Shown here: one piece after another, positions 1-9,926 of the stretch
How the letters are laid out: the number at the start of each line of letters is the position of its first letter
Position numbering within the stretch: the stretch's first letter is position 1
From: Bacteroidaceae bacterium
Lineage (GTDB): Bacteria > Bacteroidota > Bacteroidia > Bacteroidales > Bacteroidaceae
Assembly (NCBI GenBank): GCA_017958545.1
Contig: JAGDCM010000108.1
Span: 1 to 51,762, forward strand
DNA length: 51,762 nt
Direction of reading: 5' to 3'
Made by a program: the position numbers and the translations under genes
The notes under the pieces: generated by a model
The model's database searches: none
Told to the model about the DNA's origin: nothing
Seen by the model: only the letters and a program-made list of their open reading frames with translations

Positions 1-3000
1 GACCATTAGCACCGAATACCAGTCCATTGTTAACAATCACGAAGCGACCGTTGATGAAGTACTTACCGTCCTTCAGAGCGCCAGCCTCTTCAGAAGCCTC
101 AATGCTGTTGATGGCTGTGGGATCATCGTCAAGAATCATGATGAGCTCACGGGCATTGTTGCCGTCAGCCAACTTGATGTACGCGCGAGTACCCCTCATA
201 GTTACATCATCGGTGTCAACAAAGATGAACTTGCCGCCGCTGATAACGTAGTTGTTAGCATCTTCAGGAACAACGAATGTAGGAGCATAATTACCAATCA
301 TGGAAACGTGTGTGCCAACGTATTCAGGAGCTGCGCTTGCGGCATCAACGGTGCAATTTGCGATTTCATAGGAAATGCCTTGTTCGGTAGCCTTCAGCAA
401 GCAGGGTCTGTTAGCAATGATACCGTCCTGAGTAGCGAATGTGATGTTTTCTTTACTTTGGTTGTAGGTATCAACAATATATACCTTTGAACCTGCGCCG
501 AAATAGTTTTCAACATCTTCCTGTGTCATAGAGAAGGGCAATACAACGGTGTTGATACCCTCCTTGATAATACGGCCCAGAGTTACGTTGGGATATGTAC
601 CGGGAGCGTAAGCAGGCAGATTGTCATCTTCTTCGATTAGCAAGGTATTGGCAGACTTCAGTTCGATGTCGCTGATAACAATCTGCTGCTGACCGCTTTC
701 TACCTTGTTGAAGTGGATCTTATACTGTCCAGCCGTTGTTGTAACGAAATAGCCAGTGTAGGTGTACCAATCCTCAGCGTTGCTGTAAGCATCCTTGGTC
801 TCGGGTCTGAAGTTCGGAGACAGCGTAATTGCTTCATCGTTAGGATCGGTTAAGCTAACAATGGTGTTGGGCTGGTCATTCCAACCGCCATACAAGAATG
901 TAATCTTATAGACAGTGTTGGCCTTCAAAGGCATGCAATATTCATCTTCTTCACCATAGGTTGCATTATACTTCATCAGCAGAGCCTTGCCTTTGGATGT
1001 TGCTTCAAGACCAACGTTGGTAGTTCCTTCGTGCCCGCCCATGATGCGAGATTTATTATCATTGCCGTTGTAAAGATTCCAACCATAGGGGAAATCCTGG
1101 CCGTTAACAGTATAGTAAGTGTCGAAATCACCAGCGTAGATAGCATTCACCTCTTCTGTGTTTGCTGTCCAAACGGCATCGTTCAGAGCTTCGGTAGCAG
1201 CAACGACAGCCTCACCGGAAGCGGTTTCGGGGTTGATAGCCTTTGCGGCAGCGAGAGCGGTAACAGCATCTACGTTGTTATAAGGAGCATATTCACCGTT
1301 CTCGAAGCCGAGTGTCTTTGCGTCTGCTGCCTCGATGGCTTCAGCCAAGGCCTGCTTTTCTGCAGGAGTTGCCTTAGCTTCGTAACGAGTCAGCGACCAA
1401 CCGAAGAACGGCAACCATGCACCATTACATCTTGAAGGAGAAGCCAAACCGATGGTCAATGTCTCACCCTCGGAAACGTATACATATACATCATTCAGAT
1501 AAGTGTCACCGCTGGCAACCATATCTGCACGACTATTAATGGTTGCACCACCGGCATACCAAGACTTCAGCTGCGTGAGATTGCTTGAAGTAGCTGTGTT
1601 GGCATATACCCATGCATTGGTATTGATGTCGTCGCCTGCACGGTTACCTGAGCCACTGTCACCCGGTCTCCATGTAGCATGAATAGAAACCTTATAGATA
1701 CCTTTAGGAAGGTCAGATATCTCCTGTTTGATACCGCCAAAGCCATCCCAAACCTCACCGCAAGTACCATTTGCATCGAAGTTCTTGTTTCCGACTGCAT
1801 AATTCACCTGTGTCCAGTTGTCCAAATTTGCTTTACAATCAGAGTTCCTAATGCTGCTTGTTACGTCAGTCGCACCGAAATCTGATGCAAGAAGACTTGC
1901 AAGTTCAGCAACTGTGGAAGCAGATTTTCCGGCACTTGTTGCAATGGCAGAAGCCTCTGCATTTCTCAATGCTGCGAGATTTGCAAGATATGTTTCCTTG
2001 CTGATGGGAACCCAAACAATGGCTTCTGCTTCTGTATCCGTAGGATCAAGATATTCATACGGCACATCATTTGACGAATTTGTGCTTGTCTTTACATATC
2101 TGTCATTGCTCGTTTTAAGTATGTAACCTCCCTCTACAGCATTAATAGTGTAGGTATCGGCACTTCTGTCCACAAAGAAGTCGTTCGCATCCGTGCTGAA
2201 TCCTATGTACTTGTCCGTATTTGCAGCCAATGACCAGTCGTGATTCTTCAGGTAATACTTACCGTTGGGCAGCATGGACACGTCGAGCGAAATACCAAGT
2301 TCAGTAACTACAGCTCGTGTACCCCAGTCACCACCACGACCTATGTACGTTTGGGTGTTTTTCTTCTGGAAGTAGTACTCGCCATTAGCAATGACACCAG
2401 TCTTGAAGGATGTGCTGATAGCCGCATTCGTTGCATGACCAGCATAACCGACCACATCGGCTGCAATTTCGATGGTGTAAGTGGTGTTCAAATCGAGTGA
2501 CACTTCACTGAACGTAGCTGTCAGCGTAGTGCCGCTGAGCGAAAGTGTTCCATTGGCAACGGGGCTTCCTCCTGCAGACAATGCTGCGGTAGCTGTATTA
2601 TTAAGAATGGCAAACGTTGCATCTGGATCGTTTGAAGATGCATCTATATCGAAACTAATGGTTGTCAGCGACTGAGTCTGAGTGTAGGAACCGTCTGGGA
2701 TACTGGGAGTAGCTTCTCCGACAGTATAAGTATAGCTATGTGGCGACACCTTCAGATTGTTGTCAGACGTTGACTTCACATAGTAGCGTGCTTGTACCAT
2801 ATTTGATATTACATCAAATGATGAACTCGTTGTCGGGTCTACAGACGTGTAATATGAAATATCACCTAACGCTGTGGCAACGACATTATATTCTCCTGCC
2901 ACATCATTATCGAAATAATACCATGTATCAGCAGCCATTTCACCAGTGTTGGGTAGTTCTGTAGCTGTACCCACCGCACTGGGGATAGCGTAGATGAGAT

Positions 3001-4060
3001 ATTGCTTTTTACCTGCATTTGCAGACTTGTTAGCAGCAATATTTTCACCCTGGAAAGGATGGAAAACACTATTTCCCCAACGGCCTACGAAATTGCCAGC
3101 ATCCTTTTCATTGCTAAGAGTCCATTTACCGCTATTCAATGTGAAGGTGAAGTCGGTACCGTCGGCATTGATATCGTCCGTAAAGCCCGTATTCCATCCT
3201 GCACCATCACAACGGAAATACTTGTTGTCCTGAGCGCATTGGAGCACATACTTACCTGCATCGTGAGCGGCAATCATCCACGCCTGTGCCTTATTTGTAC
3301 TAGGATTGGTCAACGCCTGGCTTTGAGGTCTTCCACCTGTTGCACCTGTCATAGCAAAGCCGGACTCGTATCCAGCCTCTGACACATCCAGCAAAGTATA
3401 GTAATTGCCAGCGACTCCTAATGCGCTGGTGGACATTACCTGCAACCATCCTTCTGCAGCCAACGCTGCACCATTGCGGCGAGCGGCGTTATATGCGGTG
3501 CGCGAAATCGAATAGAGATAGAAACCAGGAACGCCACTACCCTTGTTGCAGGCAATGTTCTGATAACCATCACCGGGGTCTTTACTGGTATCTACAGGAC
3601 TGTCACTAGTCCAAGGTCCAAGATAGCCCGTGCTTCTGGAAATCTTGTATATACCTTCATTAATAGTAAAGGTATAGTCACCAGTATTGGTATTATCACT
3701 CATACCATTATTCCAGCCAGCAGAACCTCCTACAAAATACTTGTTGTTCACATAACTCTGGATGGTGTATTCGGTATTAGTGGCTGCAATCATCCAAACC
3801 TGCTGAGCAACGGCAAAAGGATTGGCCAAAGGGGAGTAGGATGCTCTGTCATTAGTGGCAGGATTCCCCAATGTCATAGCAGTTGCAGATGCACCAGCAT
3901 CAACAAAGACGAAATAGTTGTCGGCCAGCGTCAGCTCCGACAGGTCTGTCACCTGCGTCCAACCGGCATTCGTCAGGTCCTCTGTCGTGTAGGCCTGAAC
4001 TTTTTGCACGCTTACCATTGACAGTAAAGCGGCTAGAAGAAGAAATAGTTTTCTTTTCAT
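1..4060 (-). CDS. Very large secreted multidomain surface protein (3' end cut by window edge)
   Basis: The reading frame starts at ATG 4058-4060 and stays open to position 2, giving 1353 residues without a stop. Residues 1-23 form a signal peptide (MKRKLFLLLAALLSMVSVQK then a cleavage-like VQA). Two related domains follow in tandem, about residues 30-187 and 198-359. They share GW-x-QV, WMIAA, NNKYF/DNKYF, GW-N-x-G and a closing YLY/YLIY strand, which suggests an all-beta, possibly carbohydrate-binding fold. Further on are an Ig-like segment, a jelly-roll-like segment with many Trp and Gly, a helical FIVAR-like stretch and a beta domain. The last visible residues (DGKYFINGRFVIVNNGLVFG) match the C-terminal tail of the 904-residue protein at 48654-51368, so only a few residues are probably missing. 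The exact function is unknown. Export and cell-surface location are inferred. It lies 167 bp downstream of the GH97 gene; that gap holds no clear promoter. Confidence 0.85.
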   Translation of the reverse strand, partial: MKRKLFLLLAALLSMVSVQKVQAYTTEDLTNAGWTQVTDLSELTLADNYFVFVDAGASATAMTLGNPATNDRASYSPLANPFAVAQQVWMIAATNTEYTIQSYVNNKYFVGGSAGWNNGMSDNTNTGDYTFTINEGIYKISRSTGYLGPWTSDSPVDTSKDPGDGYQNIACNKGSGVPGFYLYSISRTAYNAARRNGAALAAEGWLQVMSTSALGVAGNYYTLLDVSEAGYESGFAMTGATGGRPQSQALTNPSTNKAQAWMIAAHDAGKYVLQCAQDNKYFRCDGAGWNTGFTDDINADGTDFTFTLNSGKWTLSNEKDAGNFVGRWGNSVFHPFQGENIAANKSANAGKKQYLIYAIPSAVGTATELPNTGEMAADTWYYFDNDVAGEYNVVATALGDISYYTSVDPTTSSSFDVISNMVQARYYVKSTSDNNLKVSPHSYTYTVGEATPSIPDGSYTQTQSLTTISFDIDASSNDPDATFAILNNTATAALSAGGSPVANGTLSLSGTTLTATFSEVSLDLNTTYTIEIAADVVGYAGHATNAAISTSFKTGVIANGEYYFQKKNTQTYIGRGGDWGTRAVVTELGISLDVSMLPNGKYYLKNHDWSLAANTDKYIGFSTDANDFFVDRSADTYTINAVEGGYILKTSNDRYVKTSTNSSNDVPYEYLDPTDTEAEAIVWVPISKETYLANLAALRNAEASAIATSAGKSASTVAELASLLASDFGATDVTSSIRNSDCKANLDNWTQVNYAVGNKNFDANGTCGEVWDGFGGIKQEISDLPKGIYKVSIHATWRPGDSGSGNRAGDDINTNAWVYANTATSSNLTQLKSWYAGGATINSRADMVASGDTYLNDVYVYVSEGETLTIGLASPSRCNGAWLPFFGWSLTRYEAKATPAEKQALAEAIEAADAKTLGFENGEYAPYNNVDAVTALAAAKAINPETASGEAVVAATEALNDAVWTANTEEVNAIYAGDFDTYYTVNGQDFPYGWNLYNGNDNKSRIMGGHEGTTNVGLEATSKGKALLMKYNATYGEEDEYCMPLKANTVYKITFLYGGWNDQPNTIVSLTDPNDEAITLSPNFRPETKDAYSNAEDWYTYTGYFVTTTAGQYKIHFNKVESGQQQIVISDIELKSANTLLIEEDDNLPAYAPGTYPNVTLGRIIKEGINTVVLPFSMTQEDVENYFGAGSKVYIVDTYNQSKENITFATQDGIIANRPCLLKATEQGISYEIANCTVDAASAAPEYVGTHVSMIGNYAPTFVVPEDANNYVISGGKFIFVDTDDVTMRGTRAYIKLADGNNARELIMILDDDPTAINSIEASEEAGALKDGKYFINGRFVIVNNGLVFGANG

Positions 4061-4227
4061 AATAGCTTATTTTGGTTAATAATATTGTTAATTTCTACTA
4101 TTAGATGTAAGATTTCGTGGGTAAAGTTATTTCTTTTTTCAAAATTATAGAACAAAAATGCAGAAAAACATAACAAATCTGTCTATTTTTTTACCAAAAC
4201 CTAATATATATTAATGATTTTACCTTT

Positions 4228-6129
4228 TTACAAAGCCTTGAACGATAACAAAAATCCGCCCTGAGGAAGACACTTCATGATAATCATATCGGAAGAGGTG
4301 ACCGTGCGGTGAGTGATGGACATCTTGTCCTGAGAAGCACCGTCGGCAAAGACTGTGACATCAAACTCACCCGCAGGGAGGAAATCTGTAGCGACAAACA
4401 TCTCACAGGGTTCATCCTGACCGTTAAGACCTGCCACATACCACCTGTCGCCGCTGCGGCGCGCCACAACAAACGACTCACCGGGATAGCCGCGCAGGAA
4501 ACGCGTCTCGTCCCACACCACAGGAACCTCGGACATGTGTTCACGGGCCTCATCGGGCAACGAGAGGAAACCCTCGGGACGGTCGGCCCAGTGCTGCACA
4601 CCCGACTCGAAGGCAACGGACAGCGCCAGTTCGTGAACATACGACGTGCGATGCGGATGCTGGGAATTAGTGAAAGCCACAGGAGTGTAGTCCATAGGAC
4701 CTACGACATTGCGGGTGTAAGGGAGGAGACAGTTGATGCGGGCACCGTTGTCGGTCATGAAGGGCGCATTATTGTACTGCTCCGCACCGTAGACAGCCTC
4801 CTGCGACATGAGATGCGGATAGGTGCGGCTCCAGCCGCGGGGCACAGTGCAACCGTGGAAGTTGACCATCATCTCGAAAGGCGCTGCGTCCTCGAGGATG
4901 TCGAGATAGTAGGCCACCATCTGCTGCTTGTCGCTCTCGAAGAAGTCCACCTTGACACCCACCACGCCTAGACTCTTGAGCCAGGTGAATTCCTCCACAC
5001 GGTTCTTGTGGTTGAGCATGCGATGAAGCGGTGTGGCGCGCACACCGGTGTGAGTGCCGCCACTGTTGTACCACATCCAGGGCTTGACACCCCGTGAGAG
5101 AGCGTAAGCCACAGCGTCCTCGAGTTTGCCTCCGTTGGTCATGGCATCCCACTCCCAGTCGAAGAGCACATACTCCCACCCCATCTCGGCAGCGAGATCA
5201 ACATACTGCTTGCACCTCTGGAAATCCTTCGTGCCGTGATTGTAGGCCCAATACACCCAAGCAGCGCGACCGGGGGTGATCCAGTTGACAATTGATAATT
5301 GATAATTGATAATTGGGGCGGGGGAAACGTCGTCCACCATGGTGGAGGCCACGATGTCGGCCTGTGTGCCGACGATGACGGTGCGCCAGGGCGACGACCA
5401 TGCACCCTCCCACACGGGGTTCACTGCGCCTTGTCCGTTGCCTTCGGATGCATTGGGATAAACCACGCGATAGACGGCGGCATCGGCGCTGTTGTCCAGG
5501 TGTGTGGCGCAATAGCTGCGCGTGAGACCCGCCTCTGTGAGCAGTGCAAAACGCTCAGGGGAAAGCTGGAAGAGCGCAGGATAACCCCACGCACCCTGAC
5601 CGACGGTAGCGTCCTGAAGGGGGAAGTCGCCCTCATAGCAGGTGACATACCGCTGCAACCAGCGACGGGAAGCCGTAGGAAGAGAGAATGCCGTCTGCTC
5701 TCCGGTGAACTCCAGATGCGCCCCAACCTCGTTTGCCAGAAGATAGCGGAAAGCAAGACCGTCGTTGAAGAGGCGGAGCTCAACGTTCATGGGAGTTCCC
5801 TTATCGCCCGTGAACGAAGCCACAGAGCGGGTGTAGGGATGACTGACCTGCGTCCTCTTGCCGTGGATATTGGTGTAGCTCTCAGTGAGCTGTTCGCCAT
5901 CGGAAAGAGAAACGAAAGCCAGCGATGAGGAGAAATCCTCACCGCCGGTGGTGAATCCTACTGAAGTGCGCACAAGGACTTCTCCGGAGGCATCCTTCAG
6001 CACGAGATATGTCTTACCTGTCTCCTGCTCGACGACTGCCTCCAGCCGTCCGTCGGGGCTCTTCACTCCTGCAAAGGCAAAGATAGCCGAGAGGATGAGA
6101 AGAAGGACAAGAATATAGTACTTTTCCAT
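4228..6129 (-). CDS. Glycoside hydrolase family 97 (retaining alpha-galactosidase-like)
   Basis: The 633-residue protein has a signal peptide (residues 1-20) and the GH97 layout: an N-terminal beta-sandwich (about 22-270), a (beta/alpha)8 catalytic barrel (about 285-540) and a small C-terminal beta domain. Diagnostic motifs are WVYWAYNHG (291-299), FDWEWD (323-328), VGVKVDFFESDKQ (390-402), MVNFHGCTVPRGWSRTYPHL (421-440) and SQEAVYGAE (442-450). In retaining GH97 enzymes the Asp of KVDFF is the nucleophile (Asp395 here) and the Glu of QEAV the acid/base (Glu444). That is established for the subfamily and applied here by motif. Family members cleave alpha-galactosides or alpha-glucosides from oligosaccharides in the periplasm. 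There is no type IX-like tail. The gene lies 28 bp after the GH29-like gene and is probably cotranscribed with it. Residues about 272-282 (PIINYQLSIVNW) are encoded by a tandem heptad repeat and look like an insertion just before the barrel. Confidence 0.9.
   Translation of the reverse strand: MEKYYILVLLLILSAIFAFAGVKSPDGRLEAVVEQETGKTYLVLKDASGEVLVRTSVGFTTGGEDFSSSLAFVSLSDGEQLTESYTNIHGKRTQVSHPYTRSVASFTGDKGTPMNVELRLFNDGLAFRYLLANEVGAHLEFTGEQTAFSLPTASRRWLQRYVTCYEGDFPLQDATVGQGAWGYPALFQLSPERFALLTEAGLTRSYCATHLDNSADAAVYRVVYPNASEGNGQGAVNPVWEGAWSSPWRTVIVGTQADIVASTMVDDVSPAPIINYQLSIVNWITPGRAAWVYWAYNHGTKDFQRCKQYVDLAAEMGWEYVLFDWEWDAMTNGGKLEDAVAYALSRGVKPWMWYNSGGTHTGVRATPLHRMLNHKNRVEEFTWLKSLGVVGVKVDFFESDKQQMVAYYLDILEDAAPFEMMVNFHGCTVPRGWSRTYPHLMSQEAVYGAEQYNNAPFMTDNGARINCLLPYTRNVVGPMDYTPVAFTNSQHPHRTSYVHELALSVAFESGVQHWADRPEGFLSLPDEAREHMSEVPVVWDETRFLRGYPGESFVVARRSGDRWYVAGLNGQDEPCEMFVATDFLPAGEFDVTVFADGASQDKMSITHRTVTSSDMIIMKCLPQGGFLLSFKAL
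5285..5315 (-). repeat. In-frame heptad tandem repeat (ttgataa units) inside the GH97 gene
   Basis: On the plus strand four 7-bp units can be read: ttgacaa, ttgataa, ttgataa, ttgataa, then a partial ttg. In the gene's frame they encode INYQLSIVN. The low-complexity stretch sits between the N-terminal sandwich and the catalytic barrel and keeps the frame open. It belongs with the other 7-bp-period arrays at 21112, 28075, 45519, 47164 and 51503. Confidence 0.85.
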
Positions 6130-6157
6130 GGCACGTAGGTGGTTTGTTTTTGTGTTA

Positions 6158-9100
6158 TCAGCGTGTTATCTTGCGGCTCTGACCGTTCTTCACCTCGATG
6201 TAGATGCCACTGGTGGGAGCCTTGAGAAGGCGCAGACCGGAGAGCGTGTAGTAGGCGGCAGGAGCAGAGGATGCAGCAGGAGCGGCAGGTACGCCGCCGA
6301 TGGCCGTGGGGTCCTCGTAGCCGCCCAGATAATACAGGCGTATGTTGTCAAACTTGAAATTGTTGCTGCTGTAGTCCTTCAGTCTCACACCGATTGTCAG
6401 ATCCGTCGTTTCCGTCAGTTCGAAGTCGAGGCTGGTGTCGGCATTGCCGTCATGCTTCATCTCCGCATTCTTTTCGCCGGCAAACAGAAGGGCACCGTCG
6501 CCATCGCACATACTGTAGGCCGTCAGGCGATATTTTCCGGCAGGCAGGTTGTGAACCGTCTGGCTCACGCTGCGGTCGCTCAGTCGGCCGCTCCCCTGCC
6601 AGTTGTTCATGTAGAGCTTGTTGTCGCAGCCGGAGAGATAGCCCTTTTCGATGACGCCCTCTCCCTCCGATACCCACGCGATGGGCTTAGCCTGCTCGTC
6701 GTAGCGCTCGAAGCTCGGGTTGTTGATGAGATACGATATGTTGAGGGGATTGGTTTCCGTCGCCTTCTCCGGTTTGTCATACTGCTTCATCCAGTCGGTG
6801 CGCAAGATGCGGTAGATATCCATGTGTGCTGCCGCGCTTTCCGTCTTGTTTGCCGCGAACTCCTGACCGTCTTCCACGACATTCTCCCATGCACCGACAT
6901 AGGCTGCGGAGGTGACATTCTTCAGGGCCCATCCCTTTTCCCCGTCATACTCGGGCATGAGGAAAGCGAGGCTGCGATTGCTGTCATTGTCTCCCTTCGA
7001 ACCGCCGAAGTCGCTGTAGGTCTGCCACACCACCTTGCTCCAGCCTTCGGTGCGGAACTGGCGGTTCTGCTCTGCCACGCAGGTCAGAATCCATTTTGTC
7101 GCCCCAGACCCTACGGCAGGCTTGCCATCGGCGTCGAAGGCCTCTATCATCCACGCGTCGGTGGGATTCTTGCACGGATTGCCGCTCTTGTCGTAAGACA
7201 TCACATAGACGTTGCCCCAGTTTTTGCCGTTGTCGTCATGCGCACGGGCCACAACGGACAACTCGGCATTGTGCTCCACGAAGGCGAAATAGTATTCGTC
7301 GAAGTTCATGTCGGCGGAAATGGCGTCAACCTTCTCCCATCCCCCTTCGGCGAGCTTCTGCCTCACGGGGCGAAGGTCCTCCTCGGCAAGGCTGTAGAAG
7401 GCCACCTTGATGGCACGGAACTCCTGCTGTTCGCTGCCGTTGTTCATGTCGGCCTGCCATCCCAGGAAGTAATCCCCAGCCTCGGTGATTTCCACATACA
7501 GTCCGTAGAGTTCGCTGCCCTCTTTGGCGGTGTTGACCTGATAGCAGGCCAGGCTCTTATCGGGAATGTCGTCTGTGGAGAGCAGTTCCTTGGAAACAAA
7601 CTGCCAGGCCTTGTTGTTGCAGCCGTAGAGTGAGTTGTAGGCTGCGCCGAAGTAGTAGACGCCCTCGTCCAGATGCACCTTACGGTAGATGCGGGCATTG
7701 CTGATATCGCCCTGATTGGAGCTGCGGTCGTCCCACACACCGATGGAGATGCCTCTTTTGTTGCCGTAGTTGTCCAAACCGTTGCGCACGCCGTCACCGC
7801 CTTTGTTGATGCTGTAGTTCTCTGAAATCCAGTTGGCGAGCTTGCCGTAGCGGCCTCCCAGCGTTCCTGAGAAGTTCTCCGCCTCAACAAGCACTGCGGC
7901 GGTGAGGTTCTCGTCCACCGTGCGGTTGAAAACACCGCCTTCGTTACGGCCCTTGTTCATGAAGTCCTGATAGGCTTCACGCAGGGCTGTCAGTGCTGCG
8001 CTTGCAGCCTCCTCGTCCGTACCGTCCACGGTTTTTGCCTGTGCCAGAGCCTCTTTCAGGACGGCCAGAGCAGAACTGCCGTACTTGCCCGTGTTGATGT
8101 CGCTGCAGTCGAGCTCCAGCACGGCGCACACGGTCTCCGTCTCGCTGATGGCCTGAGCGAGCAGTTCGCCGGCGCTTTGCTCTCCCTCCTCGAAGGTGAT
8201 GCGCATCACGGGGGCTATGCTGTTGATGTGGTTGGCGGGTATGTCAACGGTGAGGCCGCCGGCATCCTGACTGAATGTCACGTCGCCGTAGCCCAGCAGC
8301 TCCACGTCCTTCACCTTACCGCTGTAGCTCTCGGCCATCACGGAGAAGGCCTTGAAGGTGAAAGCGCCGGCAGCGGGCCAACGCATGATGGTGGCATATA
8401 CCTTGTCGTCCTTCTGCACATAGCGCACATCCTTGGCGGAATAGTCGTTCTTCTCGTTGAAACCCTGCTCGCTGATGGGGTTCACGGCCTCGGCCAAAGG
8501 ACCCTCGCCGAAGGTCTTCCACACACGGGTGCCGTAGATGCTCTCGCTGTTGATATCCATCCATGCCTTGATGCCGGCGAGCACGTTGCGCTCCTTATTG
8601 TCGATGGTGCCGTTGCCGCGAATGGGCACGGAGAGAAGCAGGTTACCGTTCTTGGAGACGATATCCACGAGCATGGAAACCACCTGCTCGGCACTCTTGT
8701 AGTTGGTGTTGTTGATGTTGTAGTGCCAGTCGCCGATGCAGGTACATGTCTGCCAGTATTTGGCCTGCGGACGGTCGGGAATGCCGCGCTCCACATCCCA
8801 CAGGAGAGACTCCTTCTGGGCGTCGTTGAGAATCTTACCCATCGTCACCACCTGCTGCTGGCCGTCGTGCTGGGCGGCGCTCTTGTTGTAGTAGTGCGTC
8901 AGGATGTTGAGACCGATGGACTCGTCGCAACCGTAGAAGGGAAGCACCGTGTCGTCGAAATACAGCATGTCGGGCTGATAGTCGTTGATGCACTGCAGCA
9001 CACGGTTCTGGAACTTCATCTTGTAAGCCTCCGAAGGCAGAGACGCACCGTTGCCCCACGCCCACTGGCTGTGGATGGTGCCGCTACTGGCCCAACCCGA

Positions 9101-9766
9101 AGAGTGGTCGTGCTTCTGTGCGTAGAGCTCCTGAGGGTCATAGCCTTCCCACCATGTGCCTACACCGTCTGCTTTGGTCAGATTGCCGTCGAAAGACTGT
9201 GAAGGCTCGAGCCATGTCCACGCGTGACTGGCGTGCATCGACACACCGAGAGGCAGGCCGTTGTTCTTACATGCGTCGCTCCAGCCCTTCACGATGTCGC
9301 GCTTGGGACCGATATTCACGGAGTTCCACTCCTGATAGGGAGAATTCCAAAGGTCGAAATTGTCGTGGTGATTGCCCAGCGTCATGAAATAGCGGGCACC
9401 GACGCTCTTGTAGAGAGCCACCAGTTCCTCGGGATCCCACTGCGATGCCGTCCAGTCGCGGCACAGCTCCTTGAGACCGTAGACACTGGGATTGCCAAAA
9501 TGGCTTACGTGCCAGTTGTACTGTCCGGTACCGGAATAGTACATGAAACGGGCATACCAGTCGCCGTCCTCCGCCTGACACTGAGGACCCCAGTGGGCCC
9601 ATATACCGAATTTGGCGTCCTTGAACCATTCGGGACACTCCCACTGCGCCGTGCTTTCCCAGGTGGGCTGGAACGGACCGTCCTGATCCACAACCACATC
9701 CGCAGCTCTCGAACTCATCATTGTTGCCATGAAGACCAGCAACAAAGACATCAGTTTTTTCGTCAT
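6158..9766 (-). CDS. GH29-like alpha-L-fucosidase, multidomain, secreted
   Basis: The 1202-residue protein has a signal peptide (1-21). Its GH29 catalytic domain spans about 35-420: PEWFKDAKFGIWAHWGPQ (45-62), SVGARYFMTLGNHHDNFDLW (121-140), LPLGVSMHAS, QPDMLYFDD (264-272) and NGNLLLSVPIRGNG (373-386). GH29 enzymes remove terminal alpha-L-fucose by a retaining mechanism. The nucleophile should be the Asp after the PDxLxF strand (Asp271). The catalytic module is followed by a beta-sandwich ending near 525, a helical FIVAR-like stretch (about 530-600), a long unassigned beta region and a galactose-binding-like domain (about 1010-1150, with NPSFE and FKFDNIRLYYLG). It ends with an Ala/Pro linker and the tail YTLSGLRLLKAPTSGIYIEV...ITR, a Prevotella-type short secretion tail. 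It heads a probable unit with the GH97 gene and has its own promoter box 39 bp upstream. Fucosidase specificity is inferred from family membership. Confidence 0.88.
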   Translation of the reverse strand: MTKKLMSLLLVFMATMMSSRAADVVVDQDGPFQPTWESTAQWECPEWFKDAKFGIWAHWGPQCQAEDGDWYARFMYYSGTGQYNWHVSHFGNPSVYGLKELCRDWTASQWDPEELVALYKSVGARYFMTLGNHHDNFDLWNSPYQEWNSVNIGPKRDIVKGWSDACKNNGLPLGVSMHASHAWTWLEPSQSFDGNLTKADGVGTWWEGYDPQELYAQKHDHSSGWASSGTIHSQWAWGNGASLPSEAYKMKFQNRVLQCINDYQPDMLYFDDTVLPFYGCDESIGLNILTHYYNKSAAQHDGQQQVVTMGKILNDAQKESLLWDVERGIPDRPQAKYWQTCTCIGDWHYNINNTNYKSAEQVVSMLVDIVSKNGNLLLSVPIRGNGTIDNKERNVLAGIKAWMDINSESIYGTRVWKTFGEGPLAEAVNPISEQGFNEKNDYSAKDVRYVQKDDKVYATIMRWPAAGAFTFKAFSVMAESYSGKVKDVELLGYGDVTFSQDAGGLTVDIPANHINSIAPVMRITFEEGEQSAGELLAQAISETETVCAVLELDCSDINTGKYGSSALAVLKEALAQAKTVDGTDEEAASAALTALREAYQDFMNKGRNEGGVFNRTVDENLTAAVLVEAENFSGTLGGRYGKLANWISENYSINKGGDGVRNGLDNYGNKRGISIGVWDDRSSNQGDISNARIYRKVHLDEGVYYFGAAYNSLYGCNNKAWQFVSKELLSTDDIPDKSLACYQVNTAKEGSELYGLYVEITEAGDYFLGWQADMNNGSEQQEFRAIKVAFYSLAEEDLRPVRQKLAEGGWEKVDAISADMNFDEYYFAFVEHNAELSVVARAHDDNGKNWGNVYVMSYDKSGNPCKNPTDAWMIEAFDADGKPAVGSGATKWILTCVAEQNRQFRTEGWSKVVWQTYSDFGGSKGDNDSNRSLAFLMPEYDGEKGWALKNVTSAAYVGAWENVVEDGQEFAANKTESAAAHMDIYRILRTDWMKQYDKPEKATETNPLNISYLINNPSFERYDEQAKPIAWVSEGEGVIEKGYLSGCDNKLYMNNWQGSGRLSDRSVSQTVHNLPAGKYRLTAYSMCDGDGALLFAGEKNAEMKHDGNADTSLDFELTETTDLTIGVRLKDYSSNNFKFDNIRLYYLGGYEDPTAIGGVPAAPAASSAPAAYYTLSGLRLLKAPTSGIYIEVKNGQSRKITR

Positions 9767-9805
9767 TTTGTCGTGATTTTAAGTGTGTTATTAGATTTTT
9801 CGGTG

Positions 9806-9813
9806 CAAAGGTA
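9806..9813 (-). promoter_or_regulatory. Bacteroidetes -7 box (TACCTTTG) for the GH29-like gene
   Basis: The minus strand reads TACCTTTG here, 39 bp before the ATG at 9766. It matches the Bacteroidetes -7 consensus TAnnTTTG. No good TTTG lies 19-21 bp further upstream, so the -33 element is weak or absent. Confidence 0.6.
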
Positions 9814-9926
9814 CGGAGTGTTTTTCAAAAAGAATCGCACAAAATTGCACAAAAGTAGGACAAAATTGACATTTTTCGATTTTTTGCCACTAAGGACACA
9901 TTAATAATATAGGTACGCGAGAGACA

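Noticed and set aside
4061..4227. Promoter for the left-edge surface protein
   Set aside because: TAACTTTA at 4122-4129 (minus) differs from TAnnTTTG at the last base, and no TTTG lies 19-21 bp upstream, so it was not annotated.
6128..7633. 501-residue plus-strand frame opposite the GH29-like gene
   Set aside because: It is antisense to a gene with clear domains and has no family motifs; the long frame arises from the GC-biased third positions of the real gene.
8177..9202. 341-residue plus-strand frame opposite the GH29 catalytic domain
   Set aside because: It is the antisense shadow of conserved catalytic motifs and shows His/Val-rich composition without motifs.
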